Assembly: GCF_003350535.1 (NCBI RefSeq)
Contig: NZ_QQBB01000005.1
Location: 404,340 to 468,339, forward strand
Source: Microvirga subterranea
GTDB lineage: Bacteria; Pseudomonadota; Alphaproteobacteria; Rhizobiales; Beijerinckiaceae
Direction: 5' to 3'
Length of the DNA stretch: 64,000 bases
The notes beneath the pieces are model-generated. The model was not told the DNA's origin, searched no databases, and saw nothing but the letters and a program-made list of their open reading frames with translations. A program made the translations under genes and the position numbers. Position 1 is the stretch's first letter. Each line of letters opens with the position of its first letter. Positions 36,940 to 47,590 of this stretch are shown piece by piece.

Positions 36940-37036
36940 CAAGGGTGCTCCTTGCCTTTATCCCAACAGGGAAAGTGGAGCAGAAGACCGGTTCGGCGGC
37001 AAGTATGTCGGCATAAAACTTTAGTGAAATCAATAT

Positions 37037-37065
37037 GTTGGCAGCACGGTCACGACGCTGCTAAC
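37037..37065. promoter_or_regulatory. second, imperfect dyad upstream of groES
   Basis: GTTGGCAGC (37037-37045), 11-base spacer, GCTGCTAAC (37057-37065); 8 of 9 positions pair. It lies 8 bases before the CIRCE element and partly resembles it (TTGGCA arm). It may be a degenerate HrcA half-module or another operator. Confidence 0.35.
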
Positions 37066-37073
37066 AGCCGAGG

Positions 37074-37098
37074 TGGCACTCGGTTCCATGGAGTGCCA
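37074..37098. promoter_or_regulatory. CIRCE element (HrcA operator) of groESL
   Basis: TGGCACTC (37074-37081), exactly 9 bases, GAGTGCCA (37091-37098). This is the CIRCE pattern TTAGCACTC-N9-GAGTGCTAA with both arms changed alike (A to G). It lies 118-143 bases before groES. A possible heat-shock -35 (CTTGAA, 37118-37123) follows, with no strong -10. Confidence 0.85.
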
Positions 37099-37216
37099 AA
37101 AAATTTTTCGACTCCCTCTTGAACGGTGAAGCTTCTCCAACCAAATCAACGCCGCGCGGGGGCCAAAGGGGACCCGTGCACGTGGTTAAACCATTGATAT
37201 ATCTGGAGGAAGCTTC

Positions 37217-37531
37217 ATGAAGTTCCGTCCTTTGCATGATCGCGTCGTGGTTAAGCGCATCGACGCCGAGGAGAAGACGGCGGGCGGGATCATCATCCCC
37301 GACACCGCCAAGGAAAAGCCTCAGCAGGGCGAGGTCATCGCGGTCGGCCCCGGCGCCCGGAACGAAGCGGGTCAGGTCGTCGCCCTGGACGTGAAGGTCG
37401 GCGACATCGTGCTGTTCGGCAAGTGGTCCGGCACCGAGGTGAAGATCGGTGGCGAGGATCTCCTGATCATGAAGGAGTCCGACATCATGGGCGTGGTCGA
37501 GCAGACCGCCGCGCAGAAGAAGGCCGCTTAA
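37217..37531 (+). CDS. groES: co-chaperonin GroES
   Basis: A 104-residue GroES that caps the GroEL cage. It starts [16 protein letters not shown]; the mobile-loop block [16 protein letters not shown] and the [17 protein letters not shown] region are typical. ATG 37217 has GGAGGA upstream. It is followed by groEL after 55 bases. Regulation by HrcA through the CIRCE element at 37074-37098 is likely. Confidence 0.97.
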   Translation: MKFRPLHDRVVVKRIDAEEKTAGGIIIPDTAKEKPQQGEVIAVGPGARNEAGQVVALDVKVGDIVLFGKWSGTEVKIGGEDLLIMKESDIMGVVEQTAAQKKAA

Positions 37532-37580
37532 GGCCGATCCCAAAAACCAGAGTCACACATCGTTACGTCTCAAGGAGTGA

Positions 37581-39221
<1,641 letters not shown>

Positions 39222-39242
39222 GAAGTCTGATCGAGTGAAAAC

Positions 39243-39611
39243 CTACACGGCGTCGCGCTCGCGCGGCGCCGTTCTTTTTGGGCCGTAGAAGATCACCCAG
39301 GTCTTGAAGTCGTCGGAAAAAGTCTCGAACCGGTGCGGCACGTGGGCCGGGACATAGAGCAGGTCGCCCGGGCCGAAGGGGACACGTTCGTCGCCGCGGC
39401 TGAAGGTGCCGTGGCCGGATGCGACGATGTAGAGTTCGTCGCGCTCGTGCGGCATCTGGTTGTCCCGGCCGACCGGCGCGTAGAGCTCGACGCTGATGTC
39501 GTCGCCGCGGTCGAACACGATGTTGAACGGGTGCTGCGCCGTGAGGGCTGCTGCCGCCTGGGCGAGCGTGACCTGGATATCGCTCGCGCGGGACTGCTCG
39601 TCGGATGCCAT
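39243..39611 (-). CDS. cupin domain protein
   Basis: A 122-residue single-domain cupin. The metal-site motifs are partly recognisable: [15 protein letters not shown] (His and Glu), then [12 protein letters not shown] with a His. Lone cupins bind small ligands or act as dioxygenases/isomerases. It is the last gene of the minus-strand ABC-importer set. ATG 39611 has GGAG six bases upstream; an ATG 12 bases earlier is less well placed. Its last 11 codons overlap the groEL terminator, so that stem-loop is also coding sequence. Confidence 0.78.
   Translation of the reverse strand: MASDEQSRASDIQVTLAQAAAALTAQHPFNIVFDRGDDISVELYAPVGRDNQMPHERDELYIVASGHGTFSRGDERVPFGPGDLLYVPAHVPHRFETFSDDFKTWVIFYGPKRTAPRERDAV
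39247..39279 (+). terminator. Rho-independent terminator of groEL
   Basis: ACGGCG-T-CGCG, loop CTCG, CGCG-G-CGCCGT, then TCTTTTTG. The stem has ten pairs plus one T-G pair. It lies 26 bases after the groEL stop and inside the 3' coding part of the convergent cupin gene. Confidence 0.85.
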
Positions 39612-39633
39612 CAGGGTCTCCATGCTGCCGTGG

Positions 39634-40476
39634 TCATGCGGTTGTGCTGCGTCCGCGCAGGGTGGGGTCGAGCGCGTCGCGCAGGCCGTCGCCGAGCAGG
39701 TTGAGGCCCAGCACCGAGAGCGCGATGGCGATGCCGGGCGCGATGGCGAGGTGAGGGGCCCGGGACAGGTAGGTCTGCGCGTCGCTGAGCATGCGGCCCC
39801 AGCTCGGATTGGGCGGTCGCACGCCGAGGCCGAGATAGCTCAGGCCCGCCTCCGTGAGGATCGCGAGCGCGAGCTGGATCGTCACCTGTACGATAAGGGC
39901 GCCGGCGATGTTCGGCATTACGTCCTCCCAGGTGATGCGCAGGGGATGCTTCCCGAGAGCACGCGCGGCCGCGATGTAGTCGAGGGTCCAGACCTGAAGC
40001 GCGACGCCGCGGGTGACGCGGGCGAAGACCGGGATGTTGAACACCGCGATGGCGAGGATCGCCGCAAGCGGGCCGGAGCCCACGAGCGCGCCGATCATGA
40101 TGGCCGAGAGCACGGCCGGGAAGGCGAAGACCACGTCGGAGACGCGCATGGCGATCTCGTCGGCGATGCCCTTCCAGGCGGCGGCCGCGCAGCCGATGGC
40201 GGTGCCGATCGCGGCGCCGAGCAGCACGGCGGGCCACGCGATGGCCAGCGAGTTCCACGCACCGACCATGAGGAGCGAGGTGACGTCCCGGCCGAAATGA
40301 TCGGTGCCGAGAAGGCCTGCTTCCAAAGGAGCCTTGAGGCGCAGCGCGATGCGCACGCGCGTCGGCACCTCGGGAGTCCACACGAGTGAGAGCAGGGCCG
40401 TCGCGATCAGGATGGCGGTGAGGATCCCTCCGACGATAAGGGCGGAGTTCCAGCGCAGGCGCATCAGCCGTCTCAT
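39634..40476 (-). CDS. peptide-type ABC importer permease (DppC-like)
   Basis: A 280-residue permease of the OppC/DppC family with six membrane helices and the EAA loop ([20 protein letters not shown]). [19 protein letters not shown] is the family's N-terminal block. ATG 40476 overlaps the stop of the upstream permease (ATGA), with AGGAG seven bases before. It pairs with the DppB-like protein. The substrate cannot be told from the permease; the family imports peptides, opines, glutathione or nickel complexes. Confidence 0.9.
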   Translation of the reverse strand: MRRLMRLRWNSALIVGGILTAILIATALLSLVWTPEVPTRVRIALRLKAPLEAGLLGTDHFGRDVTSLLMVGAWNSLAIAWPAVLLGAAIGTAIGCAAAAWKGIADEIAMRVSDVVFAFPAVLSAIMIGALVGSGPLAAILAIAVFNIPVFARVTRGVALQVWTLDYIAAARALGKHPLRITWEDVMPNIAGALIVQVTIQLALAILTEAGLSYLGLGVRPPNPSWGRMLSDAQTYLSRAPHLAIAPGIAIALSVLGLNLLGDGLRDALDPTLRGRSTTA

Positions 40477-41420
40477 GCGCGGCTCCTCAGGCGCGGGTCG
40501 AGGATCGCGTAGCCGATGTCGACGAGGAAGTTCACCACGATCACCAGTCCGGAAAAGATCAGCACGATGTCCTTGATCACCACGAGGTCGCGCTGGTTCA
40601 GGGCCTGATAGGCGAGACGACCGAGGCCCGGCAGGTTGAACACGTTCTCCACCAGGATGGCGCCGCCGAAGAAGAAGGAGAGCTGGAGGCCGAGGATCGT
40701 GGTCACGGGGATGAGGGCGTTCGGCACCACGTGACGGCGTAGGGTCGCGCTCCGGTCGACGCCTTTCGCCCGCGCGGTGCGCACGAAGTCGGCGCCGATC
40801 ACTTCGAGCGTCGCCGAGCGCGTGACGCGCGTCAGCACGGCAGCTTGCGGCAGAGCGAGCGCGACGGCCGGCAGCAGGAGCGCCTGGAGCGCGGGCGCGA
40901 CGCCGTTCTCCCAGCCGGGAAAGCCGCCGGCCGGAAACCAGCCGAGCCAGGTAGAGAAGAACAGGATGAAGATGAGGCCGATCCAAAAATTCGGCACCGC
41001 GACGCCGAGCTGGCTGAAGACCAGAACGGCCCGGTCCACCGCGCCGTCACGACGTGCGGCGGCGGCGACGCCAAGCGGAAGGGCGAGGAGGGTGGAGATG
41101 AGGATCGCCAGGAGGCTCAGGGGCAGCGTCACGGCCATGCGCTCGGCGACGAGCGTGGAAACCGGCATCTTGTAGGTGATCGACGTGCCGAGGTCCCCGT
41201 GAAGGATGCCGCCGATCCATTCGAGATAACGCAGGAGCGCCGGCTGATCGAGGCCGAGTTCCTGCCGCAGCGCCGCGAGCGTGTCCTCGCGCGCGGCGGT
41301 GCCGAGCATGATCGCGGCCGGATCACCGGGCAGGACTTCCAGGATCAGGAAAATTGCCAGCGACACGAAGAGCAGGGTCACTGCCAGCGAGACGAGGCGC
41401 GAGAGGACGAGACGCAGCAT
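40473..41420 (-). CDS. peptide-type ABC importer permease (DppB-like)
   Basis: A 315-residue permease of the OppB/DppB family. It has the N-terminal helix RLVLSRLVSLAVTLLFVSLA, the block LPGDPAAIMLGTAA, five further helices and the EAA loop (ARAKGVDRSATLRRHVVPNA). I chose ATG 41420 (MLRLVLSRL), the usual start of this family; a GTG eight codons earlier is possible. It lies 209 bases after the binding-protein gene, and the gap is filled by a palindromic repeat. Confidence 0.9.
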   Translation of the reverse strand: MLRLVLSRLVSLAVTLLFVSLAIFLILEVLPGDPAAIMLGTAAREDTLAALRQELGLDQPALLRYLEWIGGILHGDLGTSITYKMPVSTLVAERMAVTLPLSLLAILISTLLALPLGVAAAARRDGAVDRAVLVFSQLGVAVPNFWIGLIFILFFSTWLGWFPAGGFPGWENGVAPALQALLLPAVALALPQAAVLTRVTRSATLEVIGADFVRTARAKGVDRSATLRRHVVPNALIPVTTILGLQLSFFFGGAILVENVFNLPGLGRLAYQALNQRDLVVIKDIVLIFSGLVIVVNFLVDIGYAILDPRLRSRA

Positions 41421-41492
41421 CGGACGAGGATAACCTCTTTTCACTCCGTGGTACGGGAGCGGCAGGAATGGTACGCCGCGCCTGCGCCGATC

Positions 41493-41615
41493 ACCTCTCC
41501 TAGGGGGAGAGGTCGACGCGCGTCGGCGCGGCGGGTGAGGGGATGCGCCGTTTCCGGATAGACCTGTAACCCCTCACCCGGACCAGACGGTCCGACCTCT
41601 CCAACTGGGAGAGGT
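41493..41615. repeat. dispersed palindromic repeat (GGGAGAGGT type) between SBP and dppB-like genes
   Basis: The left arm (41493-41542) runs ACCTCTCC...GGGAGAGGTCG...GGGTGAGGGG. The right arm (41570-41615) is its approximate reverse complement, from CCCCTCACCC to GGGAGAGGT. Each arm also contains its own small hairpin. Such intergenic elements recur in many alphaproteobacterial genomes. The related short hairpin at 43453-43481 shares the CACCTC/GAGGTG core. Confidence 0.7.
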
Positions 41616-41629
41616 AAAGGGCGATGTCC

Positions 41630-43111
41630 TTACTCCGTCCAGGACACTTCCGTCACGTCGTTGGCCGGAACGGGCGAGTTCTCCCACATGCCTTTCAGCT
41701 TGGCGTTCCACACGCCGAGCTTCGGCAGCTGGAACAGGAAGAGGGCCGGCACGTCCTCGGCCAGGATCTTCTGGGCCTCGGCGTATTTCGCGTAGCGGGC
41801 CTTCTCGTCCGTGGTTTTGGCGGCTTCGGCGATCAGCGCCTTGAACTTGTCGTTCTTGTAATTGAAGTAGTAGTTGTCGCGGGCGAAGATGTCGATGTCG
41901 AGGGGCTCGGTGTGGGCCACGATGGTGACGTCGTAATCCTTGTTCTTGAAGACCTCCTCGATCCACTTCGCCGGGAACTCCGTCGGGATGATCTTCATGT
42001 CGACCCCGACCTCCGACAGCATGGCGGCGATCAGCTCCGCCGAGCGGCTCGCATAGGCCATCTGCGGGCTCTTGATCGTGATCGACAGGCCGTTGCCGTA
42101 GCCTGCCTCCGCCAGCAGCGCCTTCGCCTTCGCGGTGTCGTAGGGGATGACGCTGGTCATGTCCACGAAGGCCGGGTTGTTGGGCGAGAAGAAGCTGCCG
42201 ATCGGCTGGCCGAAGCCCGAATAGGCGCCTTCGATCAGCGCCTTGCGGTCGATGGCGTGCATGAGCGCGCGGCGCACGCGCACGTCGTCGAAGGGCTTCT
42301 TGGCATTGTTCATGCCGGCGACGATCTCGCCCTCGGTGTTGCCGGCCACCGCGCTGAAGCGCTTGTCCTTCTGGAACTCGGTGAAGAGCTCCGGCGCTCC
42401 GAGGTTGGGGAACGCATCCACGTCGCCAGCGCGCAGGGCTGCGACCTGCGCCTGCGCGTCGCTGATGAACCGGAACGTGACGCTGTCGAGCTTGATCTTG
42501 TCTTTCTGCCAGTAATCGGGGTTGCGAGTGAGCTCCACCCGGTCGCCGCGGGTCCAGGACTTGAATTTGAACGGGCCGGTGCCGACCGGGTTGGCCTTGT
42601 TGTTCTCCGCGGTCTCGGGCGCGACGATCACCGCATCGCCCCAACCGAGATAATAGAGGAAGTTGCCCGAGGTCTCCTTCAGCTTGATCACGACCGTCTG
42701 CGGATCGGGCGTCTCGATGGCGTCGATCGGCGCGAAGATCTGCTTCTGGGCGTTGGTGGAGGTCGGCGCGCGGGCGCGGTCGAAGGCGAACTTCACGTCG
42801 GCGGAATCGAACGTGGTGCCGTCATGGAACTTCACGCCCTCCTGGAGCCGGAACGTGTAGGTGAGGCCGTCCGGCGAGATCTCCCAGCTCTTGGCGAGCA
42901 GCGGCTGCACCTTGCCGTTGCGGTCGATGCGGACGAGGCCTTCGTAGAGGTTCGCCCAAGTCACCTCGCGGATGGCGACCGGCGCCGCGACCGTCGGGTC
43001 GAGACCCGGCGGCTCGATCGGCATGCCGACCACGAGCGAGGTCTTGGCCGCGTAGGCGGGAGCAAAGCTGACGGAGAGGAGGAGGGCGGCAGCCAGGAAG
43101 CGCTTCGACAT
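41630..43111 (-). CDS. ABC importer substrate-binding protein (family 5)
   Basis: A 493-residue periplasmic binding protein with a signal peptide (MSKRFLAAALLLSVSFAPAYA). It has SBP family 5 blocks: LVVGMPIEPPGLDPT, LAKSWEISPDGLTYTFRLQEGVKF (beginning of the family pattern), FAFDRARAP, and VRRALMHAIDRKALI. It delivers a peptide-like or other solute to the DppBC-type permeases. An ATG nine bases earlier is an alternative start. Palindromic repeats lie on both sides of this gene. The ligand is unknown. Confidence 0.88.
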   Translation of the reverse strand: MSKRFLAAALLLSVSFAPAYAAKTSLVVGMPIEPPGLDPTVAAPVAIREVTWANLYEGLVRIDRNGKVQPLLAKSWEISPDGLTYTFRLQEGVKFHDGTTFDSADVKFAFDRARAPTSTNAQKQIFAPIDAIETPDPQTVVIKLKETSGNFLYYLGWGDAVIVAPETAENNKANPVGTGPFKFKSWTRGDRVELTRNPDYWQKDKIKLDSVTFRFISDAQAQVAALRAGDVDAFPNLGAPELFTEFQKDKRFSAVAGNTEGEIVAGMNNAKKPFDDVRVRRALMHAIDRKALIEGAYSGFGQPIGSFFSPNNPAFVDMTSVIPYDTAKAKALLAEAGYGNGLSITIKSPQMAYASRSAELIAAMLSEVGVDMKIIPTEFPAKWIEEVFKNKDYDVTIVAHTEPLDIDIFARDNYYFNYKNDKFKALIAEAAKTTDEKARYAKYAEAQKILAEDVPALFLFQLPKLGVWNAKLKGMWENSPVPANDVTEVSWTE

Positions 43112-43285
43112 GAATTCCATCCGGTACGTGCGGGTGACCCCGATCGGGCTCCAGCTTACGCACCCGGGCGCGGGATGGAAGATGCTAGTTGAGGCAATCC
43201 TGCTATTAAAGTCCTGGCGGATCGTCACCCGTTCCGCTGGGACGGGACGATGCATATCAGTGCGGCGGATAAGGGGAACGCCCTC

Positions 43286-43434
43286 CACCCGTCATTCCGG
43301 GGCCGCGCAGCGGAGCCCGGAACCCATAAACACAATCGTTCCAAGAAGAGGCTATCAGCGCTCCGCCTGATCCTGCGCCGTCAGCGGTCATGGGTTCCGG
43401 GCCCGGCCTGCGGCCGTCCCGGAATGACGGTGGG
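43286..43434. repeat. long dispersed palindromic repeat (CCGTCATTCCGGG type)
   Basis: The left arm (43286-43328) begins CACCCGTCATTCCGGGG and ends CCGGAACCCATAA. The right arm (43388-43434) runs TCATGGGTTCCGGG to CCCGGAATGACGGTGGG. The arms are near reverse complements with a 59-base centre. Elements with a CGTCATTCCGGG end and a CGGAACCCAT inner part are scattered between genes in Bradyrhizobium-like genomes. Confidence 0.75.
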
Positions 43435-43452
43435 AGAGATTGCCAATGGATC

Positions 43453-43481
43453 TTCACCTCCCCCTGCAAGGGAGAGGTGAA
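43453..43481. repeat. short hairpin repeat (TTCACCTC...GAGGTGAA)
   Basis: TTCACCTC (43453-43460) pairs with GAGGTGAA (43474-43481) around CCCCTGCAAGGGA, whose CCCT/AGGG also pair. It is 15 bases after the SDR stop on the minus strand and could act as a transcript-end hairpin there. No T-run follows. Confidence 0.55.
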
Positions 43482-43495
43482 AGCACCCGCTGCGA

Positions 43496-44245
43496 TCAGA
43501 TGCAGCGTCCGCCATCGACCTCCAGCACGACGCCGGTGATCATGCTGGCTTCGTCGGAAGCGAGGTAGAGCGCCGCGTTGGCGATGTCCTGCGGGGTCGA
43601 GAAGCGGCCGAGCGGGATCGAGTTCACGAAGGCCTGGCGTCGCTCGGGGGTGTCCTCGCCCATGAAGGTCGCGAGCAGCGGCGTCTCGCCGGCCACCGGC
43701 GCGAGCGCGCAGACGCGGATGCGGTCGGGGGCGAGCTCGACGGCCATGGACTTCGTCATGGTGTGCACCGCGCCCTTGGTGCTGTTGTACCAGGTAAGGC
43801 CGGGGCGCGGGCGCAGGCCGGCGGTCGAGCCGACGTTGATGAACACGCCGCCGCCTTGGGCACGCATCTGCGGCACGGCGGCCCTGGCGAAGTGGTAGAT
43901 CGACTTCACGTTCACGGCGAAGATGCGGTCGAACTCCTCCTCGTCGACCTCCAACATCGAGCGGTTGCGGTGGGTGATGCCGGCATTGTTCACCACGATG
44001 TCGAGGCGGCCGAACGCGTCGAGAGTCTTCTTCACGGCCGCCTGAACATCGGCGGCCTTCGAGACGTCGCAGGCGAGGCCGAGGGCGGAGGCACCGATAT
44101 TCGCGGCGGCGGATTCTGCCGCCTCCTGCTTGATGTCGACGATGACGACCTTGGCGCCCTCGCGGGCGAACGTCTCCGCGATTCCCAGACCGAAGCCCGA
44201 GCCGGCGCCGGTCACGAGCGCCACCTTGCCTTCAAGGCGTTTCAT
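43496..44245 (-). CDS. short-chain dehydrogenase/reductase (classical SDR)
   Basis: A 249-residue NAD(P)-dependent oxidoreductase. It has the cofactor motif TGAGSGFGLG at residues 12-21, an Asp (VIVDIK) at the end of strand 2 that favours NAD(H), NNAGIT, the catalytic Ser in NVGSTAG, and YNSTK (Tyr-x3-Lys). The C-terminus is typical (ITGVVLEVDGGRCI). It is the third gene of the importer set, 31 bases after the aldehyde dehydrogenase. The two enzymes could oxidise an alcohol to an acid in steps. The substrate is unknown. Confidence 0.87.
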   Translation of the reverse strand: MKRLEGKVALVTGAGSGFGLGIAETFAREGAKVVIVDIKQEAAESAAANIGASALGLACDVSKAADVQAAVKKTLDAFGRLDIVVNNAGITHRNRSMLEVDEEEFDRIFAVNVKSIYHFARAAVPQMRAQGGGVFINVGSTAGLRPRPGLTWYNSTKGAVHTMTKSMAVELAPDRIRVCALAPVAGETPLLATFMGEDTPERRQAFVNSIPLGRFSTPQDIANAALYLASDEASMITGVVLEVDGGRCI

Positions 44246-44276
44246 GGTTCTTCCCCTTGTGTTGGTCGCCGGGCTC

Positions 44277-45749
44277 TTACCCGTGCGCGATGACGATGGT
44301 GCGGGTCGTGGTGAACTCGACCAGGCCCTCGAAGCCCTTCTCCCGGCCGTGGCCCGAGCGCCCGAAGCCGCCGAAGGGCAGCTCGATGCCACCACCGGCG
44401 CCGTAGCAGTTCACGAAGACTTGGCCGACGCGCATGGCGCGCCCGACGCGGGTCGAGCGCATGGCGTCGCGGGTCCAGACGCCTGCCGCGAGACCGTAAG
44501 GCGTGCCGTTGGCGAGGCGGATCGCCTCTGCCTCGTCCTCGAAGGGCGTCGCGACGAGCACGGGCCCGAAGACCTCTTCCTGGGACAGCAGGCTCTCGTG
44601 AGCGACCGGCGCGAAGAAGGTCGGGGCCACGTAGTAGCCGCCCTTCGGGGCGTCGGCCGCGATACCGCCGGAAGCCGTGACGGTCAGGCCCTCCTGCGAG
44701 GCGCGGTCGAGATAGCCCTGCACGCGGCGCTGCTGCGCCTGGTTGATCATCGGCCCGAGATCGGGCTCCGCGTCGGGGCGGCCCGCCTTGAGGGCGCGGA
44801 AGCGCTCGGACACCGCGTCGACCACGTCCTTGAAGATGCCGCGCTGGATCAGCAGGCGGCTGCCGGCCGAGCAGGTCTGGCCGCCGTTCTGGATGATGGC
44901 GTTGACGAGCACCGGAAGAGCGCGCTCGAGATCGGCGTCGTCGAACACCACCTGGGCCGACTTGCCGCCGAGCTCCAGGGTCACGCCGACATGGTTCCGG
45001 GCGGCTGCGGTCTGAACGGCCGTGCCCGTCTCCGGGCTGCCGGTGAAGGAGAGAAAGTCGATGCCGGGATGGCCCGCGAGTGCAGCGCCCGCCGTGCGGC
45101 CGAGACCCGTCACGATGTTGAGCGCTCCGTCCGGGAAGCCGACCTCGCGGGCCAGCGCCGCGACGCGCAGGATCGTGAGAGAGGCGTCCTCGGCCGGCTT
45201 CACCACGGTCGCGTTGCCGGCGGCGAGCGCCGCGCCGACGGAGCGGCCGAAGATCTGCATCGGGTAGTTCCACGGCACGATGTGGCCCGTGACCCCGTGC
45301 GGCACGCGCTCGACACCGATGAAATGGGTGTTGAGATAGGGAATGACCTCGCCATGCAGCTTGTCGGCGGCGCTGCCGTAGAACTCGAGATAGCGGGCGA
45401 GCGCCACCACGTCGGCCTTGGCCTGGCGCAGGGGCTTGCCGTTGTCGCGGCTCTCCAGCTCGCCGAGCTCGTCCACGCGGGCCTCGACGGCGGCCGCGAG
45501 CTTCATCAGGAGGCGTCCGCGCTCGGTTGCGGTCAGCTTGCCCCAGGCGCCCTCGAAGGCCGCGCGAGCCGCCTTGACGGCCGCGTCCACGTCGGCGGCG
45601 GTGCCGGAGGCGATGCGTGCGAAGAGCGAACCGTCGACCGGCGACAGCACGTCGAGCATCGCGCCGTCGGAGGCCGGGACGTTGCGTCCGCCGATGAGGT
45701 TCTGGTGCACCATGTCGGGCGACACGTTCAAGCTGACCTGGTCGTTCAC
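44277..45749 (-). CDS. NAD-dependent aldehyde dehydrogenase
   Basis: A 490-residue aldehyde dehydrogenase superfamily enzyme. Motifs: PWNYPMQIFGRSVGAAL, FTGSPETGTAV, the general-base Glu in LELGGKSA, catalytic Cys in GGQTCSAGSR and EEVFGPVL. The pattern is that of the betaine/aminobutyraldehyde group. The start is a GTG at 45749, with GGACGGAGAC before it. It lies 13 bases after the ABC ATPase gene and 31 before the SDR gene. It probably oxidises an aldehyde derived from the imported compound; this is inference from the operon. Confidence 0.88.
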   Translation of the reverse strand: MNDQVSLNVSPDMVHQNLIGGRNVPASDGAMLDVLSPVDGSLFARIASGTAADVDAAVKAARAAFEGAWGKLTATERGRLLMKLAAAVEARVDELGELESRDNGKPLRQAKADVVALARYLEFYGSAADKLHGEVIPYLNTHFIGVERVPHGVTGHIVPWNYPMQIFGRSVGAALAAGNATVVKPAEDASLTILRVAALAREVGFPDGALNIVTGLGRTAGAALAGHPGIDFLSFTGSPETGTAVQTAAARNHVGVTLELGGKSAQVVFDDADLERALPVLVNAIIQNGGQTCSAGSRLLIQRGIFKDVVDAVSERFRALKAGRPDAEPDLGPMINQAQQRRVQGYLDRASQEGLTVTASGGIAADAPKGGYYVAPTFFAPVAHESLLSQEEVFGPVLVATPFEDEAEAIRLANGTPYGLAAGVWTRDAMRSTRVGRAMRVGQVFVNCYGAGGGIELPFGGFGRSGHGREKGFEGLVEFTTTRTIVIAHG

Positions 45750-45762
45750 GTCTCCGTCCTTC

Positions 45763-47373
45763 CTACGTTATTCTGTTCATTCCCGGCACTGCGGCCAGGA
45801 GCTGGCGTGTATAGGCGTGTTGCGGGGCGGCGAAAAGTTGTGCCGTTTCGGCCATTTCCACAATCCGTCCTTTTTGCATGACTGCCACGCGGTCGCAGAT
45901 CTGCGCCGCAACCCTTAGGTCGTGCGTGATGAACAGGATCGCGAGGCCGAAATCGTCCTGGATCCGGCGGATCAGCCTGAGGATGTCCGCCTGCACCGAC
46001 ACGTCGAGCGCCGAAACCGCCTCGTCGGCCACCAGGACGTCGGGCCGCATGGCGAGCGCGCGGGCGATGCCGACGCGCTGGCGCTGGCCGCCGGAGAACT
46101 CGTGCGGATAGCGGTCGATCGCCTGGGCCGGCAGGCCGACCAGGTCGAGCAGCTCCCGCGCCTGGTCCAGCGCCTTCCTGGGATCCTCGCCCTGGGTGAT
46201 CGGCCCCTCGGCGATGATCCGGCCGACCGTGCGGCGGGGATTGAGGGATGCGAAGGGGTCCTGGAACACCATCTGGATGCGGCGCCTCTGCGGCCGCAGG
46301 TCCCGCTGGGACAAGGTGCTGAAGGGCAGGTCGCCGATCTCGACCAGGCCGCCGTCGGGCTCGATCAGACGCAGAACGCAGCGCCCGACGGTCGACTTGC
46401 CGGAGCCGGATTCGCCCACGAGCCCCAGGGTCTCGCCGCGCCGGATGTCGAAGCTCACCGCATCGGCCGCCTTGACCTCGCGGCCCTTGCGGAGGAACCC
46501 GCGCCCGCCATAGGTCTTGGTCAGGTGGTCGACCTTGAGCGAGATCGGCTCGCCCCGGAGCTGCTTCGGCGCCGGAGGGGTCAGGGAGGGCACGGCGGCC
46601 AGCAGGCGTTTGGTGTAGGGATGGCGCGGCCGCGACAGGACCTCGTCGGCCGGCCCCTGCTCCACGAGCTCTCCCTGCTGGAGCACAGCGACCCGGTCGG
46701 CGATCTCCGCCACCACGCCGAAATCGTGCGTGATGAAGAGCACGGCCGTGCCCTTCTTGCGGCGCAGGTTGTCGATGAGCTTGAGCACCTGCGCCTGCGT
46801 GGTCACATCGAGCGCGGTGGTCGGCTCGTCGGCGATGAGAAGCTTGGGCTCGAGCGCGAGCGCAATGGCGATCATCACCCGCTGGCGCTGGCCGCCGGAG
46901 AGCTCGTGGGGATAGGCGCGGGCGATCAGCTCCGGGTGAGGCAGGTTAACCTCGGTGAGAAGCTCGATGGTGCGCTCACGGCGTCCGGCCTGGCTCAGCA
47001 CCCCATGGGCGCGGAACGTCTCGGCGATCTGGTCCTCGATGCGCATGACCGGGTTGAGCGACGTCATCGGTTCCTGGAACACCGTTCCGACGTCGCGCCC
47101 GCGCACGTCGCACCATTCGGCTTCGGTCAGCGACAGGAGATCGATGCCCGCAAGGTCGATCGAGCCCGACAGGACCTCGACGCCTCCGGGCAGCAATCCG
47201 ATCGTCGCCATGGCGGTCATGGACTTTCCCGACCCCGACTCACCGACGACGCAGAGCGTCTCGCCGGGGTTGATGGAGAGCGACACGTCGTTGATGGCGT
47301 AGGGCCGGTCCGCGAGGCTCGGCAGCCCGAGGCAGAGATTCTCGATCGTCAGCACGGGGGAGGGTGTCGCCAT
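45763..47373 (-). CDS. fused double ABC ATPase of a peptide-type importer (DppD-DppF-like)
   Basis: A 536-residue protein with two complete ABC ATPase domains in one chain. Domain 1 (residues 1-260) has Walker [10 protein letters not shown] and signature [12 protein letters not shown]; domain 2 (about 275-530) has GESGSGKST and signature [12 protein letters not shown]. Each has a Walker B Asp-Glu. It is the energy unit for the DppB/DppC-like permeases and the first gene of the set, with AGGAG six bases before ATG 47373. The fusion of the D and F subunits is common in this transporter subgroup (as in GsiA). Confidence 0.93.
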   Translation of the reverse strand: MATPSPVLTIENLCLGLPSLADRPYAINDVSLSINPGETLCVVGESGSGKSMTAMATIGLLPGGVEVLSGSIDLAGIDLLSLTEAEWCDVRGRDVGTVFQEPMTSLNPVMRIEDQIAETFRAHGVLSQAGRRERTIELLTEVNLPHPELIARAYPHELSGGQRQRVMIAIALALEPKLLIADEPTTALDVTTQAQVLKLIDNLRRKKGTAVLFITHDFGVVAEIADRVAVLQQGELVEQGPADEVLSRPRHPYTKRLLAAVPSLTPPAPKQLRGEPISLKVDHLTKTYGGRGFLRKGREVKAADAVSFDIRRGETLGLVGESGSGKSTVGRCVLRLIEPDGGLVEIGDLPFSTLSQRDLRPQRRRIQMVFQDPFASLNPRRTVGRIIAEGPITQGEDPRKALDQARELLDLVGLPAQAIDRYPHEFSGGQRQRVGIARALAMRPDVLVADEAVSALDVSVQADILRLIRRIQDDFGLAILFITHDLRVAAQICDRVAVMQKGRIVEMAETAQLFAAPQHAYTRQLLAAVPGMNRIT

Positions 47374-47590
47374 CCATGTCTCCTGGAATCCGCAAGCTCG
47401 GCGCGGGGGCGATCATCCTGGCGATCCCGTCCGGTCCGTCAATCCGTCGCGAGCACTTCATTTGGGAGGAAAAACCTGTCAAGCGCCGCGAGGGCCGGAT
47501 CGAGTGAGGCCAAAGGCTAATACGGACCGCGTTGAGAATAGGGGTGCCATTCCCATATCCTACCCCTTGGCGCGAGGACCGTTGCAGATC

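Larger units (their letters stand above)
43112..43495. other. repeat-filled gap between SDR and binding-protein genes
   Basis: This 384-base gap lies inside the co-directional importer set. It is taken up largely by a long palindromic repeat (43286-43434) and a hairpin (43453-43481). No gene is supported. Confidence 0.6.
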
